Assembly (NCBI GenBank): GCA_000435755.1
Contig: FR889108.1
Coordinates: 5,352 to 30,279 of the forward strand
DNA: 24,928 nucleotides
Direction of reading: 5' to 3'
Origin: Clostridium sp. CAG:508
GTDB lineage: Bacteria > Bacillota > Clostridia > TANB77 > CAG-508
The notes under the pieces are model-generated. The model ran no database searches and was not told the DNA's origin. It was given only the letters and a program-made list of their open reading frames with translations. The number at the start of each line of letters is the position of its first letter. Within the stretch, counting starts at the first letter, position 1. This document shows, piece by piece, positions 15,173-23,641 of this stretch. The position numbers and the translations under genes are program-made.

Positions 15173-15901
15173 ATGAATTTTGATACTAGATATTTATATA
15201 TAATCTTAGGACTTATTGTTATAATGAACTTATTCAGTGGAAGTTTTGACATACTAGGTGTGCTCCTTACATTACCAGGAGTACTTGTAGCAATAACTTT
15301 CCACGAATATGCTCATGCATTAGCAGCATATAAACTAGGAGATGATACTCCAAAAGTACAGGGAAGGCTTAACCTAAATCCACTAACACACCTAGACCCA
15401 ATAGCTGTAGTATTATTAGTGTTTACTCATATAGGATGGGGAAAACCAGTAGAAATAAATCCTAATAATTTTGATAGAAAAATATCTGCTAGGGCAGGAG
15501 AAGCAATAGTTGCTGCAGCAGGACCAATAATGAATATCTTACTAGCATTTGTAATTGCAATTATATTTTATGCATTACAAGTATTTGCTACAGGTTTTGC
15601 AATTGGAACACAAACAGGTATGAGTATAATGACAATGCTACAATATGCTGTAATTGTAAATGTGGGCTTAGGAGTATTCAATTTAATACCATTGCCACCA
15701 CTTGATGGCTCAAAAGTATTGATGGGATTTTTACCATATAATGCAAAAAGATGGTTTGAAGAGCACGAAAAAGTATTTTATATAATATTCCTTGTGATTT
15801 GGATTACACCAATAGCAAGCCTAATTATTTCTCCAGCAATTGATGCAATAACATCTGGAATAGATAGTTTAGTTAGTGGACTCTTTAGTCTATTTATGTA
15901 A
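15173..15901 (+). CDS. M50 family intramembrane metalloprotease (site-2 protease type)
   Basis: 242 residues, polytopic. ITFHEYAHALAAYKLGD contains the zinc motif HExxH (H44, E45, H48). The third ligand region NLIPLPPLDGSKVL carries D178. Helices at about 8-22, 28-52, 115-140, 152-175 and 200-222 fit the compact YwhC-like site-2 proteases that lack a PDZ domain. The substrate is unknown; relatives cleave membrane-bound regulators or remnant peptides within the bilayer. AAAGG in the 15-base run before the ATG is the ribosome site. The end lies 13 bases before tsaD. Confidence 0.9.
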   Translation: MNFDTRYLYIILGLIVIMNLFSGSFDILGVLLTLPGVLVAITFHEYAHALAAYKLGDDTPKVQGRLNLNPLTHLDPIAVVLLVFTHIGWGKPVEINPNNFDRKISARAGEAIVAAAGPIMNILLAFVIAIIFYALQVFATGFAIGTQTGMSIMTMLQYAVIVNVGLGVFNLIPLPPLDGSKVLMGFLPYNAKRWFEEHEKVFYIIFLVIWITPIASLIISPAIDAITSGIDSLVSGLFSLFM

Positions 15902-15914
15902 AAGGAAATTTAAA

Positions 15915-16904
15915 ATGAAAGATATAATAACTTTAGGAATTGAATCAAGTTGTGATGAAACTTCTGCTTCTATTGTAAAAAATGGAAGGGAAGTTCTTTC
16001 TAATGTAATAAATTCACAAATAAAAATACATGAACAATTTGGTGGAGTAGTGCCAGAAATAGCCTCTAGAAATCATATAGAGGCTATTTCAAATGTAGTA
16101 AAAGAAGCTATAAACCAAGCTGATATTACTATGGATGACATAGATATAATTGCTTGTACCTATGGACCTGGATTAGTAGGAGCCTTGTTAGTAGGCGTAT
16201 CATATGCAAAAGCACTAAGTTATGCACTAAATAAGCCACTAGTAGGAACAAACCATATACATGGTCATATAGCAGCAAACTATATTACACACCCAGAACT
16301 TGAACCACCATTATTATGTTTGGTAATTTCAGGTGGACATACACACTTAGTACATATAAAAAGTTATTCGGAATTTGAAGTACTAGGAAGAACTAGAGAT
16401 GATGCAGTAGGAGAGGCTTTTGATAAAGTCGCAAGAGTAATTGGCTTAGGTTATCCAGGTGGACCAAAAGTGGACAAACTTGCAAAAGAAGGAAATCCAA
16501 ACATAGAACTTCCAAAGACACATATAGAAAATTTGGATTTTAGTTTTAGTGGTATAAAAACTGCAGTTATAAACCTACACCACAAAAATCCAGATATAAA
16601 CAAAGCTGATTTGTGTAATAGCTTTGAAAAAACTATTACAGAGGTGTTAATAGATCATACAATAAGAGCAGCAAAAGAGTTAAATATAAATAAAATAGCA
16701 CTAGCAGGAGGAGTATCTGCAAATTCATATATAAGAAGTGAATTCTTAAAACTAAAGGATAAAGGATATGATATATATTATCCAGAACCAATATTATGTA
16801 CAGATAATGCAGCAATGATAGCATCAGCAGGATATTACACATATATGACAGGAAATACATCAGACTTAAGCCTAAATGCAGTACCAAACTTAGGCATAAA
16901 TTAA
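15915..16904 (+). CDS. tsaD: tRNA N6-threonylcarbamoyladenosine transferase TsaD
   Basis: 329 residues. It transfers the threonylcarbamoyl group to A37 of tRNAs reading ANN codons, together with TsaB and TsaE. LGIESSCDETSASIV (7-21) is the ASKHA nucleotide motif; HIHGH (114-118) supplies the metal histidines; SGGHTHLV, GEAFDKVARVIGLGYPGGP and the late LAGGVSANSYIR and CTDNAAMIA blocks are diagnostic. The earlier in-frame start at 15876 overlaps the M50 gene and would add 13 unrelated residues; ATG 15915 has AAAGGAAA at 15901-15908. tsaB and tsaE are not in the window. Confidence 0.96.
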   Translation: MKDIITLGIESSCDETSASIVKNGREVLSNVINSQIKIHEQFGGVVPEIASRNHIEAISNVVKEAINQADITMDDIDIIACTYGPGLVGALLVGVSYAKALSYALNKPLVGTNHIHGHIAANYITHPELEPPLLCLVISGGHTHLVHIKSYSEFEVLGRTRDDAVGEAFDKVARVIGLGYPGGPKVDKLAKEGNPNIELPKTHIENLDFSFSGIKTAVINLHHKNPDINKADLCNSFEKTITEVLIDHTIRAAKELNINKIALAGGVSANSYIRSEFLKLKDKGYDIYYPEPILCTDNAAMIASAGYYTYMTGNTSDLSLNAVPNLGIN

Positions 16905-16919
16905 AGAAAGGAAAATCAA

Positions 16920-17615
16920 ATGGCAATATACGTAATTGCTGATTTGCACCTTTCATTTTCACAAGATAAGCCTATGAGCATATTTGGAGAAAACTGGGAG
17001 GGACACAGCGAAAAGATTAAAAATAATTGGATATCTAAAGTTAAACCAGAGGATACAGTTGTATTGCCGGGCGATTTTTCATGGGCTATGTATTTACAAG
17101 ATACCTACAAAGACTTTGAATACCTGAATTCATTACCAGGAAAAAAATTGTTATTAAAAGGAAACCATGACTATTGGTGGACAACAGTAACAAATATGAG
17201 AAATTTCTTGGAAGAAAATAAATTTAAAAATATTGACTTTATATATAACAATAGTTACTTAGTAGAGAATAAATTATTAACAGGAACTAGAGGTTGGAAT
17301 TTACTAGACACAGAAAATAGTAGCAAAATGATAAAAAGAGAAAGTATTCGTTTACAGTTAGCTATTGAAGATGGAATAAAAAAATATGGAGATGATAAGG
17401 AAATAATAGTATTTATGCATTACCCACCAATATCAAATACAAATAAAAAATCGGATTTTTTAAAAATACTAAAACAATACGATATAAAAAGATGCTATTA
17501 TGGCCATTTGCATGGAAAATCACATCAAGATGCAGTAGAAGGAATTGTTGACGGAATAGAATTTAAACTAATAAGTGCAGATTATTTAAACTTTGATGTA
17601 ATTAAAGTTACATAA
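16920..17615 (+). CDS. Calcineurin-like metallophosphoesterase
   Basis: 231 residues. The five metal motifs are in order: DLH (D8, H10), GDF (D52), GNHD (81-84), H in FMHYPP, and GHLHG near the C-terminus. These coordinate a binuclear centre that hydrolyses phosphoesters. The substrate is not indicated; there is no signal peptide, so it should be cytosolic. AAAGAAAGGAAA upstream of ATG 16920 is the ribosome site. It is 15 bases after tsaD and probably in the same operon; no terminator follows, but a promoter for tig begins 5 bases past its stop. Confidence 0.9.
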   Translation: MAIYVIADLHLSFSQDKPMSIFGENWEGHSEKIKNNWISKVKPEDTVVLPGDFSWAMYLQDTYKDFEYLNSLPGKKLLLKGNHDYWWTTVTNMRNFLEENKFKNIDFIYNNSYLVENKLLTGTRGWNLLDTENSSKMIKRESIRLQLAIEDGIKKYGDDKEIIVFMHYPPISNTNKKSDFLKILKQYDIKRCYYGHLHGKSHQDAVEGIVDGIEFKLISADYLNFDVIKVT

Positions 17616-17619
17616 ACAC

Positions 17620-17647
17620 TTGAAATACTTGAAAAATGTGGTATAAT
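17620..17647 (+). promoter_or_regulatory. tig promoter
   Basis: TTGAAA at 17620-17625 and TATAAT at 17642-17647 with a 16-base spacer, and an extended -10 element (TGG just before TATAAT). It probably drives tig and, by read-through, clpP and clpX. Confidence 0.75.
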
Positions 17648-17686
17648 ATAAAAGCTAAATTATTTTTTTGAAAGGAAGATTATAAA

Positions 17687-18973
17687 ATGAGTGTAAAAGT
17701 AGAAAACACAGAAAACAAAAATGAAGTAAAATTAAGTTTCGTAATAGAAGCAGAAAAATTTGATGAAGCAATGAAAAAAGTATATGCAAAAACAGCTAAA
17801 TACTTTACAATTCCAGGCTTTAGAAAAGGTAAAGCACCAATGCAAATGGTAGAAAAACAATATGGAACAGAAATATTCCATGAAGACACATTTAACGAAT
17901 TAGTACCAGATATTTTTGATGCAGCAATTAAAGAAAACAATATCCAAGCTGTAAGCCAACCAGATATTGACATTACTCAAATTGGTAAAGGAAAAGACCT
18001 TATATTCACAGCAGTAGTACAAGTAAAACCAGAAATTAAATTAGGAAAATATAAAGGTATAGAATTAGAAAAAATTGAGTATAATGTATCTGATCATGAC
18101 ATAGAACATGAACTAGGACATATGGCTGAACATAATGCAAGATTAGTAAGTGTTGAAGATAGACCAGTAGAAAAAGGAGATATAGCAGTTATCGACTTTG
18201 AAGGTTCTATTGATGGTGTTCCATTTGAAGGTGGAAAAGCAGAAAAGCATGAACTAGAAATCGGAAGCAACACATTTATTCCAGGTTTTGAAGATCAAAT
18301 AATTGGAATGAAATTAGATGAAGAAAAAGATATTACAGTTACTTTCCCAGAAGACTATTTCTCTAAAGAATTAGCAGGAAAACCAGCTGTATTCAAAGTA
18401 AAACTTCATGAAATAAAGAAAAAAGAACTTCCAAAAATGGATGACGAATTTGCAAAAGACGTTAGCGAATTTGATACATTAGAAGAATTAAAAAATAGCA
18501 TTAAAGAAAAAATGCAAAAAACAAATGAGCAAAGAGCAGAATATGAAACAGAAGAAGCTGCTATAAATGCAGTTTGCGACAATGTTGAAGTGGAAATTCC
18601 ATCAGGAATGATTGACAGCGAAGTAGAAAACATGATGAAAGACGTTGAACAAAGATTACAATATCAAGGTTTGACATTACAACAATACTTTATGCTATCT
18701 GGAAAAACAGAAGCACAAGTAAAAGATGAAATGAAAGAACAAGCTGAAAAAGCTGTTAAATCAAGATTAGTAATAGAAGCTATTATCAAAGAAGAAGACA
18801 TTAAGCCAGAAGAAAAAGAAGTTGAAGAAAAACTTAAAGAAATGGCTAAAAACTATGGCAAAACTGAAGAAGAAATGCTTAAAAATGAATATGTAAAAGA
18901 ATATATCGAAAACAATATGAAATTTGAAAAAGCTATTAAGTTCATAGTTGATAATGCAAAATTTAAAAAATAA
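17687..18973 (+). CDS. tig: Trigger factor (ribosome-associated chaperone and prolyl isomerase)
   Basis: 428 residues, the usual length. The N-terminal domain has the ribosome-docking loop PGFRKGKAP (44-52). The central FKBP-type isomerase domain spans about 150-245 (KGDIAVIDFEG, then LEIGSNTFIPGFEDQIIGM). The C-terminal helical chaperone domain follows. Trigger factor binds nascent chains at the exit tunnel. The ribosome site GAAAGGAAG is 9 bases before the ATG. Placement directly upstream of clpP and clpX is a conserved arrangement linking folding and degradation. Confidence 0.97.
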   Translation: MSVKVENTENKNEVKLSFVIEAEKFDEAMKKVYAKTAKYFTIPGFRKGKAPMQMVEKQYGTEIFHEDTFNELVPDIFDAAIKENNIQAVSQPDIDITQIGKGKDLIFTAVVQVKPEIKLGKYKGIELEKIEYNVSDHDIEHELGHMAEHNARLVSVEDRPVEKGDIAVIDFEGSIDGVPFEGGKAEKHELEIGSNTFIPGFEDQIIGMKLDEEKDITVTFPEDYFSKELAGKPAVFKVKLHEIKKKELPKMDDEFAKDVSEFDTLEELKNSIKEKMQKTNEQRAEYETEEAAINAVCDNVEVEIPSGMIDSEVENMMKDVEQRLQYQGLTLQQYFMLSGKTEAQVKDEMKEQAEKAVKSRLVIEAIIKEEDIKPEEKEVEEKLKEMAKNYGKTEEEMLKNEYVKEYIENNMKFEKAIKFIVDNAKFKK

Positions 18974-18988
18974 TTATTATCTAGTTTT

Positions 18989-19015
18989 GGCAAAATGCAT
19001 TTAATGTATTTTGCC
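18989..19015 (+). terminator. Stem-loop between tig and clpP (attenuator or partial terminator)
   Basis: GGCAAAATGCAT (18989-19000) pairs with ATGTATTTTGCC (19004-19015) with one G-U pair around a TTA loop. Only TT follows the stem, so it may reduce rather than stop transcription into clpP. No clear promoter is seen between it and clpP. Confidence 0.6.
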
Positions 19016-19051
19016 TTACTATGAAATCCAAAGAGAAAGGTTGGTACAAAT

Positions 19052-19657
19052 ATGAAAGAACAAAACAGTTTGGTTCCTTATGTTATTGAACAAACAGCAA
19101 AAGGAGAAAGATCATATGATATTTTCTCAAGACTATTAAAAGATAGAATTATATTTTTAGGAGAAGATGTTAACCAAACCTCAGCAAGTTTAGTAATTGC
19201 ACAATTATTATTCTTAGAGTCAGAAGACCCAGATAAAGAAATTCATTTATATATCAATAGCCCAGGCGGATCTATTACAGATGGAATGGGAATTGTAGAT
19301 ACAATGAATTATATAAAATGTCCAGTTTCAACTATATGTATTGGAATGGCTGCAAGTATGGGAGCTGTACTTTTAGCAGCAGGTGAAAAAGGCAAAAGAT
19401 TTGCAACACCAAATGCAGAAATTTTAATCCATCAACCACTAATTGGTGGTGGCGGCTTATCTGGCCAAACAACAGAAATTAAAATCCATGCAGACCATAT
19501 GGTTAAAACAAGAGAAAAATTAAATAAATTCTTAAGTGAAAGAACTGGTCAACCATTAGAAGTAATTAACAAAGATACTGAAAGAGATAATTATATGACA
19601 GCAGAAGAAGCACTAAAATATGGACTTATTGATGGTATTATGGAAAAAAGAGTTTAA
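19052..19657 (+). CDS. clpP: ATP-dependent Clp protease proteolytic subunit
   Basis: 201 residues. The serine protease triad is visible: S102 in MAASMGAV, H127 in ILIHQP, D175 in NKDTERD. The oxyanion region INSPGGSIT and the conserved DRIIFLGEDV N-terminal block are intact. ClpP forms a 14-mer chamber fed by ClpX, encoded next. GAGAAAGG precedes ATG 19052. The 31-base gap to clpX holds no terminator, so the two are co-transcribed. Confidence 0.97.
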   Translation: MKEQNSLVPYVIEQTAKGERSYDIFSRLLKDRIIFLGEDVNQTSASLVIAQLLFLESEDPDKEIHLYINSPGGSITDGMGIVDTMNYIKCPVSTICIGMAASMGAVLLAAGEKGKRFATPNAEILIHQPLIGGGGLSGQTTEIKIHADHMVKTREKLNKFLSERTGQPLEVINKDTERDNYMTAEEALKYGLIDGIMEKRV

Positions 19658-19688
19658 TTATATAAAATGGAAAGGAAATTAGCTAAAA

Positions 19689-20999
19689 ATGGCAAATAAA
19701 ACTAAAGGTGTAAAATGCTCTTTTTGTGGTAAATCACAAGAAGCAGTAGGCAGAATTATTGCAGGACCTGGAGTATATATTTGTGATGAATGTATAAAGG
19801 TATGTAATAATATTTTAGAAGAAGAAATATATGAAGATGCCGAAATTACGTATACAACCAAAGTGGGAGACGAATTACCTAAACCAACTGAAATAAAAGA
19901 GGTTTTAGATTCATATGTAATTGGCCAAGATGAAGCTAAAAAGACACTATCTGTTGCAGTATACAACCATTACAAAAGAATAAATCATCAAGACGAACCA
20001 GATGATGTAGAGTTACAAAAAAGTAATGTTTTATTACTAGGACCAACAGGCTGTGGTAAAACTTTATTAGCACAAACATTGGCAAAAATCTTGCAAGTAC
20101 CTTTTGCAATTGCTGATGCAACAACATTAACAGAAGCAGGATATGTTGGAGAAGATGTAGAAAACATTTTATTAAAACTTATCCAAGCAGCTGACTATGA
20201 CATTGAAAGAGCAGAAAAAGGTATTATATATATTGACGAAATAGACAAAATTTCAAGAAAATCAGAAAATCCATCAATTACAAGAGATGTTAGTGGAGAG
20301 GGAGTACAACAAGCCTTACTAAAAATTGTAGAAGGAACTGTTGCATCTGTACCACCACAAGGTGGCAGAAAACATCCACACCAAGAATTTATACAAATAG
20401 ATACATCAAATATACTATTTATTTGTGGTGGAGCATTTGAAGGACTTGAAAAAATAGTAAAAGATAGAATTGGTCAAAAATCAATAGGCTTTGGAGCAAA
20501 AATAGAAAGCAACAAAGACATAGACAAATACAAAGTATTTGAACAATTACTACCACAAGATTTATTAAAATTTGGTTTAATACCAGAATTTGTAGGTAGA
20601 TTACCAATTATAGCCACGTTGCAAGAATTAGACAGAGAAGCTTTAATTGATATTGTAACAAAACCTAAAAATGCATTAGTAAAACAATATCAAAAACTAT
20701 TCAAGCTAGACAATGTTGAACTTGAATTTGAAAAAGAAGCTCTAGAGTCAATAGTAGACAAAGCAATAGAAAGAAAAACAGGGGCTAGAGGTTTACGTTC
20801 TATTATAGAAGAAATTATGAGAGACATAATGTTCGAAATTCCTTCTAATCCTAAGATAGAAAAATGTATAATAACTAAAGCAACTGTAGAAAATGGAGAA
20901 CCTCCAAAGATTATTATAAACAATAATAGAGAGGTACCAGAAGTAAAACCAGTAAAAGCCAAAAGACAGGCAACAACTAAAAAAACAGAAACAGCATAA
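19689..20999 (+). CDS. clpX: ATP-dependent Clp protease ATP-binding subunit ClpX
   Basis: 436 residues. The N-terminal zinc-binding domain has C10, C13, C32 and C35. The AAA+ core has Walker A GPTGCGKT (118-125), Walker B IIYIDE (D183, E184), the pore loop GYVGED, RKHPHQEF, and the IGF tripeptide (SIGFG) that docks on ClpP. The tail is Lys/Thr/Pro-rich. ClpX unfolds tagged substrates and delivers them to ClpP. A terminator follows 24 bases after the stop, and then lexA. Confidence 0.97.
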   Translation: MANKTKGVKCSFCGKSQEAVGRIIAGPGVYICDECIKVCNNILEEEIYEDAEITYTTKVGDELPKPTEIKEVLDSYVIGQDEAKKTLSVAVYNHYKRINHQDEPDDVELQKSNVLLLGPTGCGKTLLAQTLAKILQVPFAIADATTLTEAGYVGEDVENILLKLIQAADYDIERAEKGIIYIDEIDKISRKSENPSITRDVSGEGVQQALLKIVEGTVASVPPQGGRKHPHQEFIQIDTSNILFICGGAFEGLEKIVKDRIGQKSIGFGAKIESNKDIDKYKVFEQLLPQDLLKFGLIPEFVGRLPIIATLQELDREALIDIVTKPKNALVKQYQKLFKLDNVELEFEKEALESIVDKAIERKTGARGLRSIIEEIMRDIMFEIPSNPKIEKCIITKATVENGEPPKIIINNNREVPEVKPVKAKRQATTKKTETA

Positions 21000-21023
21000 A
21001 GAAATATAAAATTAAAAAACAGA

Positions 21024-21053
21024 AAATGTCAAATATTTGTTTGACATTTTTTT
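21024..21053 (+). terminator. clpX terminator
   Basis: AAAATGTCAAA (from about 21023) pairs with TTTGACATTTT (to about 21050) around a short A/T loop, followed by more T. The 3' arm contains the TTGACA used as the lexA -35 box. Confidence 0.8.
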
Positions 21054-21069
21054 GTTTGTGTGTTATTAT
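21041..21069 (+). promoter_or_regulatory. lexA: lexA promoter, -35 box inside the clpX terminator
   Basis: TTGACA at 21041-21046 and TATTAT at 21064-21069 with a 17-base spacer, and TGT just before the -10 (extended -10). The -35 box is part of the 3' arm of the clpX terminator hairpin. Confidence 0.7.
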
Positions 21070-21087
21070 ATAAAAGGATATGAAAAA

Positions 21088-21102
21088 TGGTTATATTAAC
21101 CA
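21088..21102 (+). promoter_or_regulatory. Perfect palindrome in the lexA leader, candidate operator
   Basis: TGGTTA (21088-21093), TAT, TAACCA (21097-21102): a 15-base dyad about 19 bases past the -10 box and 32 bases before the lexA start. Position suits an operator for autoregulation, but it is not the Bacillus CGAAC-N4-GTTCG box, and I saw no second copy upstream of recN. Confidence 0.4.
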
Positions 21103-21133
21103 ATTAAACAAATAAATAAGGAGTGATGTTATT

Positions 21134-21793
21134 TTGGCTAGAAAAAAAGATCCAATGGCAATAAATAAAAGAGAAAAAGCAATATTAAAATTTATTCAAA
21201 AACAAGTTGAAGAAAACGGATATGCACCATCTGTAAGAGAAATAGGAAAAGCAGTAGGACTAAAATCAACAGCAACAGTACATGGATACTTAGCAAAATT
21301 ATCTGAAAAAGGTTATATTAAAAAAGAAGACCAAAAAGGTAGAACTTTACGTCTATTAAAAGGTGGAGACGGAGAACCAGTTAAAAAACATGAAGACAAA
21401 AACTATTATACAGGTAGAGAAATGGTTGAAGTACCTGTTATTGGTAAAATAACAGCAGGAGAACCAATTTTAGCTGTAGAAAATATTACAGATACATTCC
21501 CTATCCCAATTGATTTTGTTGGAAATAGTGAAAGCTTTATGCTTACAGTTCGTGGCGAAAGTATGATTGAAGCAGGAATTTTAAATGGAGATTATATTTT
21601 AGTTAAAAAACAAAACACAGCAATAAATGGAGAAATAGTTGTAGCACTAATTGGAGATGAAGCAACAGTAAAAACCTTCTATAAAGAAAAAGACCATATT
21701 AGATTACAACCACAAAATAGTACAATGGACCCAATAATTGTACCAACATGCGAAATCTTAGGAAAAGTAGCAGGGGTATTTAGAAAACTATAA
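21134..21793 (+). CDS. lexA: LexA repressor (SOS regulator)
   Basis: 219 residues. The N-terminal winged helix-turn-helix (about 10-65: KREKAILKFIQ, then GYAPSVREIGKAVGL and STATVHGYLAKL) binds operators. The C-terminal S24 peptidase domain has the self-cleavage bond A108-G109 in KITAGEPILA, the nucleophile S143 in RGESMIEAG, and the base K180 in EATVKTF. RecA filaments on damaged DNA trigger self-cleavage. The start is TTG 21134 with GGAG at 21120-21123, 10 bases upstream; the ATG at 21126 is out of frame. It follows clpX, whose protease is known in E. coli to degrade LexA fragments. Confidence 0.95.
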   Translation: MARKKDPMAINKREKAILKFIQKQVEENGYAPSVREIGKAVGLKSTATVHGYLAKLSEKGYIKKEDQKGRTLRLLKGGDGEPVKKHEDKNYYTGREMVEVPVIGKITAGEPILAVENITDTFPIPIDFVGNSESFMLTVRGESMIEAGILNGDYILVKKQNTAINGEIVVALIGDEATVKTFYKEKDHIRLQPQNSTMDPIIVPTCEILGKVAGVFRKL

Positions 21794-21814
21794 AATAAAG
21801 AAAGAGGAGTATAT

Positions 21815-22336
21815 ATGAGCGATTATTTATCAATATGGATATTTAATAGTAGACCTAGAATGAAAGTATTATTTTGCTATGTACTTTTATTTATAACAGT
21901 CTTCGTATTTTCAGATATAATGATATACTTATACACTAAGTCATTATATCAACCAATGGAAAAATATGAAGTAAATATAGAAGCACCACAAGTAACAATA
22001 AATGTAGCAGAAGCATCAAATGTAAATGGAAATGTAAAAGGTACTATTAAAAATACTACACAAGAAAAAATTACAGATAAATACATAAGATTTGACTTTT
22101 ATACACCAAGAGAAGTTAATGTAGGAACTAAATACTTGAAAATAGATGGATTAGAAGTAAATGAAGAAAAACAATTTGAATTAGGTTTTAAATATGATAA
22201 TGTAAGTAATGTAAAAGTTTCAATGGCAGGAGAGGACGATTTACTAAAAGCAACCCCAGAAGAACTAGAAGTTACTCCAGCATTTGGACCAGCAGGAATA
22301 TTACAATTGTTACTTTTAGGACGCCTATTTGTATAA
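21815..22336 (+). CDS. Hypothetical membrane-anchored protein with an FxLYD-like beta domain
   Basis: 173 residues, not recognised. A membrane helix at about 16-40 follows a short N-terminal segment. Residues about 58-138 read as alternating beta strands: VTINVAEASNVNGNVKGTIKN, then YIRFDFYTPREV and FELGFKYDNVSNVKVSMA. The N-G-x-V-x-G-x-I-x-N pattern is like FxLYD-type domains of secreted proteins. Residues 158-173 are again hydrophobic (ILQLLLLG), a possible second membrane segment. AGAGGAG is the ribosome site. It is 21 bases after lexA, so it is probably co-transcribed and may be SOS-regulated by position; a terminator follows. Confidence 0.65.
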   Translation: MSDYLSIWIFNSRPRMKVLFCYVLLFITVFVFSDIMIYLYTKSLYQPMEKYEVNIEAPQVTINVAEASNVNGNVKGTIKNTTQEKITDKYIRFDFYTPREVNVGTKYLKIDGLEVNEEKQFELGFKYDNVSNVKVSMAGEDDLLKATPEELEVTPAFGPAGILQLLLLGRLFV

Positions 22337-22354
22337 ACTAAGTAAAACATGGAA

Positions 22355-22389
22355 AAAATAGAGTATGTAAAAACATATTCTATTTTTTT
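22355..22389 (+). terminator. Terminator of the lexA-membrane protein transcript
   Basis: AAAATAGAGTATGT (22355-22368) pairs with ACATATTCTATTTT (22373-22386), with one G-U pair and an AAAA loop, followed by further T. Confidence 0.88.
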
Positions 22390-22410
22390 ACTAAAATATT
22401 GAAAAATAGA

Positions 22411-22439
22411 TTGCTATTTTGATTACTTTGTAATATAAT
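22411..22439 (+). promoter_or_regulatory. mreB: mreB promoter
   Basis: TTGCTA at 22411-22416 and TATAAT at 22434-22439 with a 17-base spacer, following a strong terminator and 54 bases before the mreB start. Confidence 0.65.
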
Positions 22440-22493
22440 TGTAACGAAAACGTAACAAAAATGAAATATACTTTGTCGAAAGGAAAGATTCAA

Positions 22494-23495
22494 ATGTTTA
22501 AGTATGGACAAGATATAGGAATAGATTTAGGTACAGCAACCGTAATTGCCTATGCTAAAGGTAAAGGAATAGTGCTAAGAGAGCCTTCTGTAGTTGCAGT
22601 TGATAATAATACAGGAGAAGTATTAGCAGTAGGAAAAGAAGCCAGAAGAATGCTAGGAAGAACACCAGGAAATATAGTAGCAACAAGACCTCTAAGAGAT
22701 GGCGTAATTTCAAATTATACTGTAACAGAAAAAATGCTTAAATATTTCATAAACCGTGTTTGTGGTAATTTTATATTTGCACCAAGAATTATGATTTGTA
22801 TACCTTCACAAGTAACAGAGGTAGAAAAAAAGGCAGTTATAGATGCAGCATCACAAGCAGGTGCAAGAAAAGTATATTTAATTGAAGAACCAATAGCAGC
22901 AGCTATTGGAGCAGGAATAGATATATCTAAACCATGTGGAAACATGGTAATTGATATTGGTGGAGGAACAACAGATATAGCAGTTATATCTTTAGGCGGT
23001 TCAGTAGTTAGCACTTCAATAAAAGTGGCAGGAGATAAGTTTGACGAAGCAATAGTAAGATATATTAAAAAGAAATATAATACAATTATAGGAGAAAGAA
23101 CAGCTGAGGATTTAAAAATAAACATAGGCTGTGTATATCCTAAAATTCAAGATATGGAAATGGATATTAGGGGAAGAGATTTAGCAACAGGACTTCCAAA
23201 AACAATAACAGTTCGTTCAAGTGAAATGCTAGAAGCATTAATAGAACCTGCAATGCAAGTAGTAGATGCAGTTCATAGTGTACTAGAAAAAACGCCACCT
23301 GAACTTGCAGCAGACATAAGTGATAGAGGAGTATATATGACAGGTGGAGGATGTCTAATAGATGGATTAGACAAACTTTTACAAGAACAACTAGGACTAA
23401 ATGTAATGATAGCACAAGATGCAGTATCATGCGTAGCACTAGGAACCGGAAAAGCCTTAGATAACTTAGATGCATTGGATAGAAAAAGAAAATAA
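22494..23495 (+). CDS. mreB: Rod-shape determining protein, MreB/Mbl family
   Basis: 333 residues, an actin-like ATPase that forms membrane-associated filaments guiding lateral wall synthesis. GIDLGTATVIAYAKGKGIVL is the phosphate-1 region; REPSVVAV, RPLRDGVI and CIPSQVTEVE are family blocks; DIGGGTTDIAVISLGG is phosphate-2; MTGGGCLIDGLD is the adenosine motif. ATG 22494 is preferred to 22461 because GAAAGGAAAG ends 7 bases upstream and the protein then opens MFKYGQDIGIDLG. Promoter and terminator flank it, so it is monocistronic, with no mreC or mreD. It may therefore be a secondary paralogue (Mbl- or MreBH-like); sequence alone does not decide this. Confidence 0.93.
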   Translation: MFKYGQDIGIDLGTATVIAYAKGKGIVLREPSVVAVDNNTGEVLAVGKEARRMLGRTPGNIVATRPLRDGVISNYTVTEKMLKYFINRVCGNFIFAPRIMICIPSQVTEVEKKAVIDAASQAGARKVYLIEEPIAAAIGAGIDISKPCGNMVIDIGGGTTDIAVISLGGSVVSTSIKVAGDKFDEAIVRYIKKKYNTIIGERTAEDLKINIGCVYPKIQDMEMDIRGRDLATGLPKTITVRSSEMLEALIEPAMQVVDAVHSVLEKTPPELAADISDRGVYMTGGGCLIDGLDKLLQEQLGLNVMIAQDAVSCVALGTGKALDNLDALDRKRK

Positions 23496-23504
23496 ATAAT
23501 AAAG

Positions 23505-23535
23505 TAGAGAGTGAAATCACTCTCTATTAATTTTT
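23505..23535 (+). terminator. mreB terminator
   Basis: TAGAGAGTGA (23505-23514) pairs exactly with TCACTCTCTA (23517-23526), followed by TTAATTTTT. Confidence 0.88.
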
Positions 23536-23560
23536 ATAATTCGTTTTTTAATGCTAAAAC

Positions 23561-23589
23561 TTGCAAAAATTCAGATAAAATTGTATAAT
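23561..23589 (+). promoter_or_regulatory. Promoter of the acyl-CoA synthetase gene
   Basis: TTGCAA at 23561-23566 and TATAAT at 23584-23589 with a 17-base spacer, after a strong terminator. Confidence 0.65.
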
Positions 23590-23641
23590 AAGTATTAGAT
23601 TTTAGTCAAGGTAAAGACTTGAGAAAGGAATGAAAATAAAA

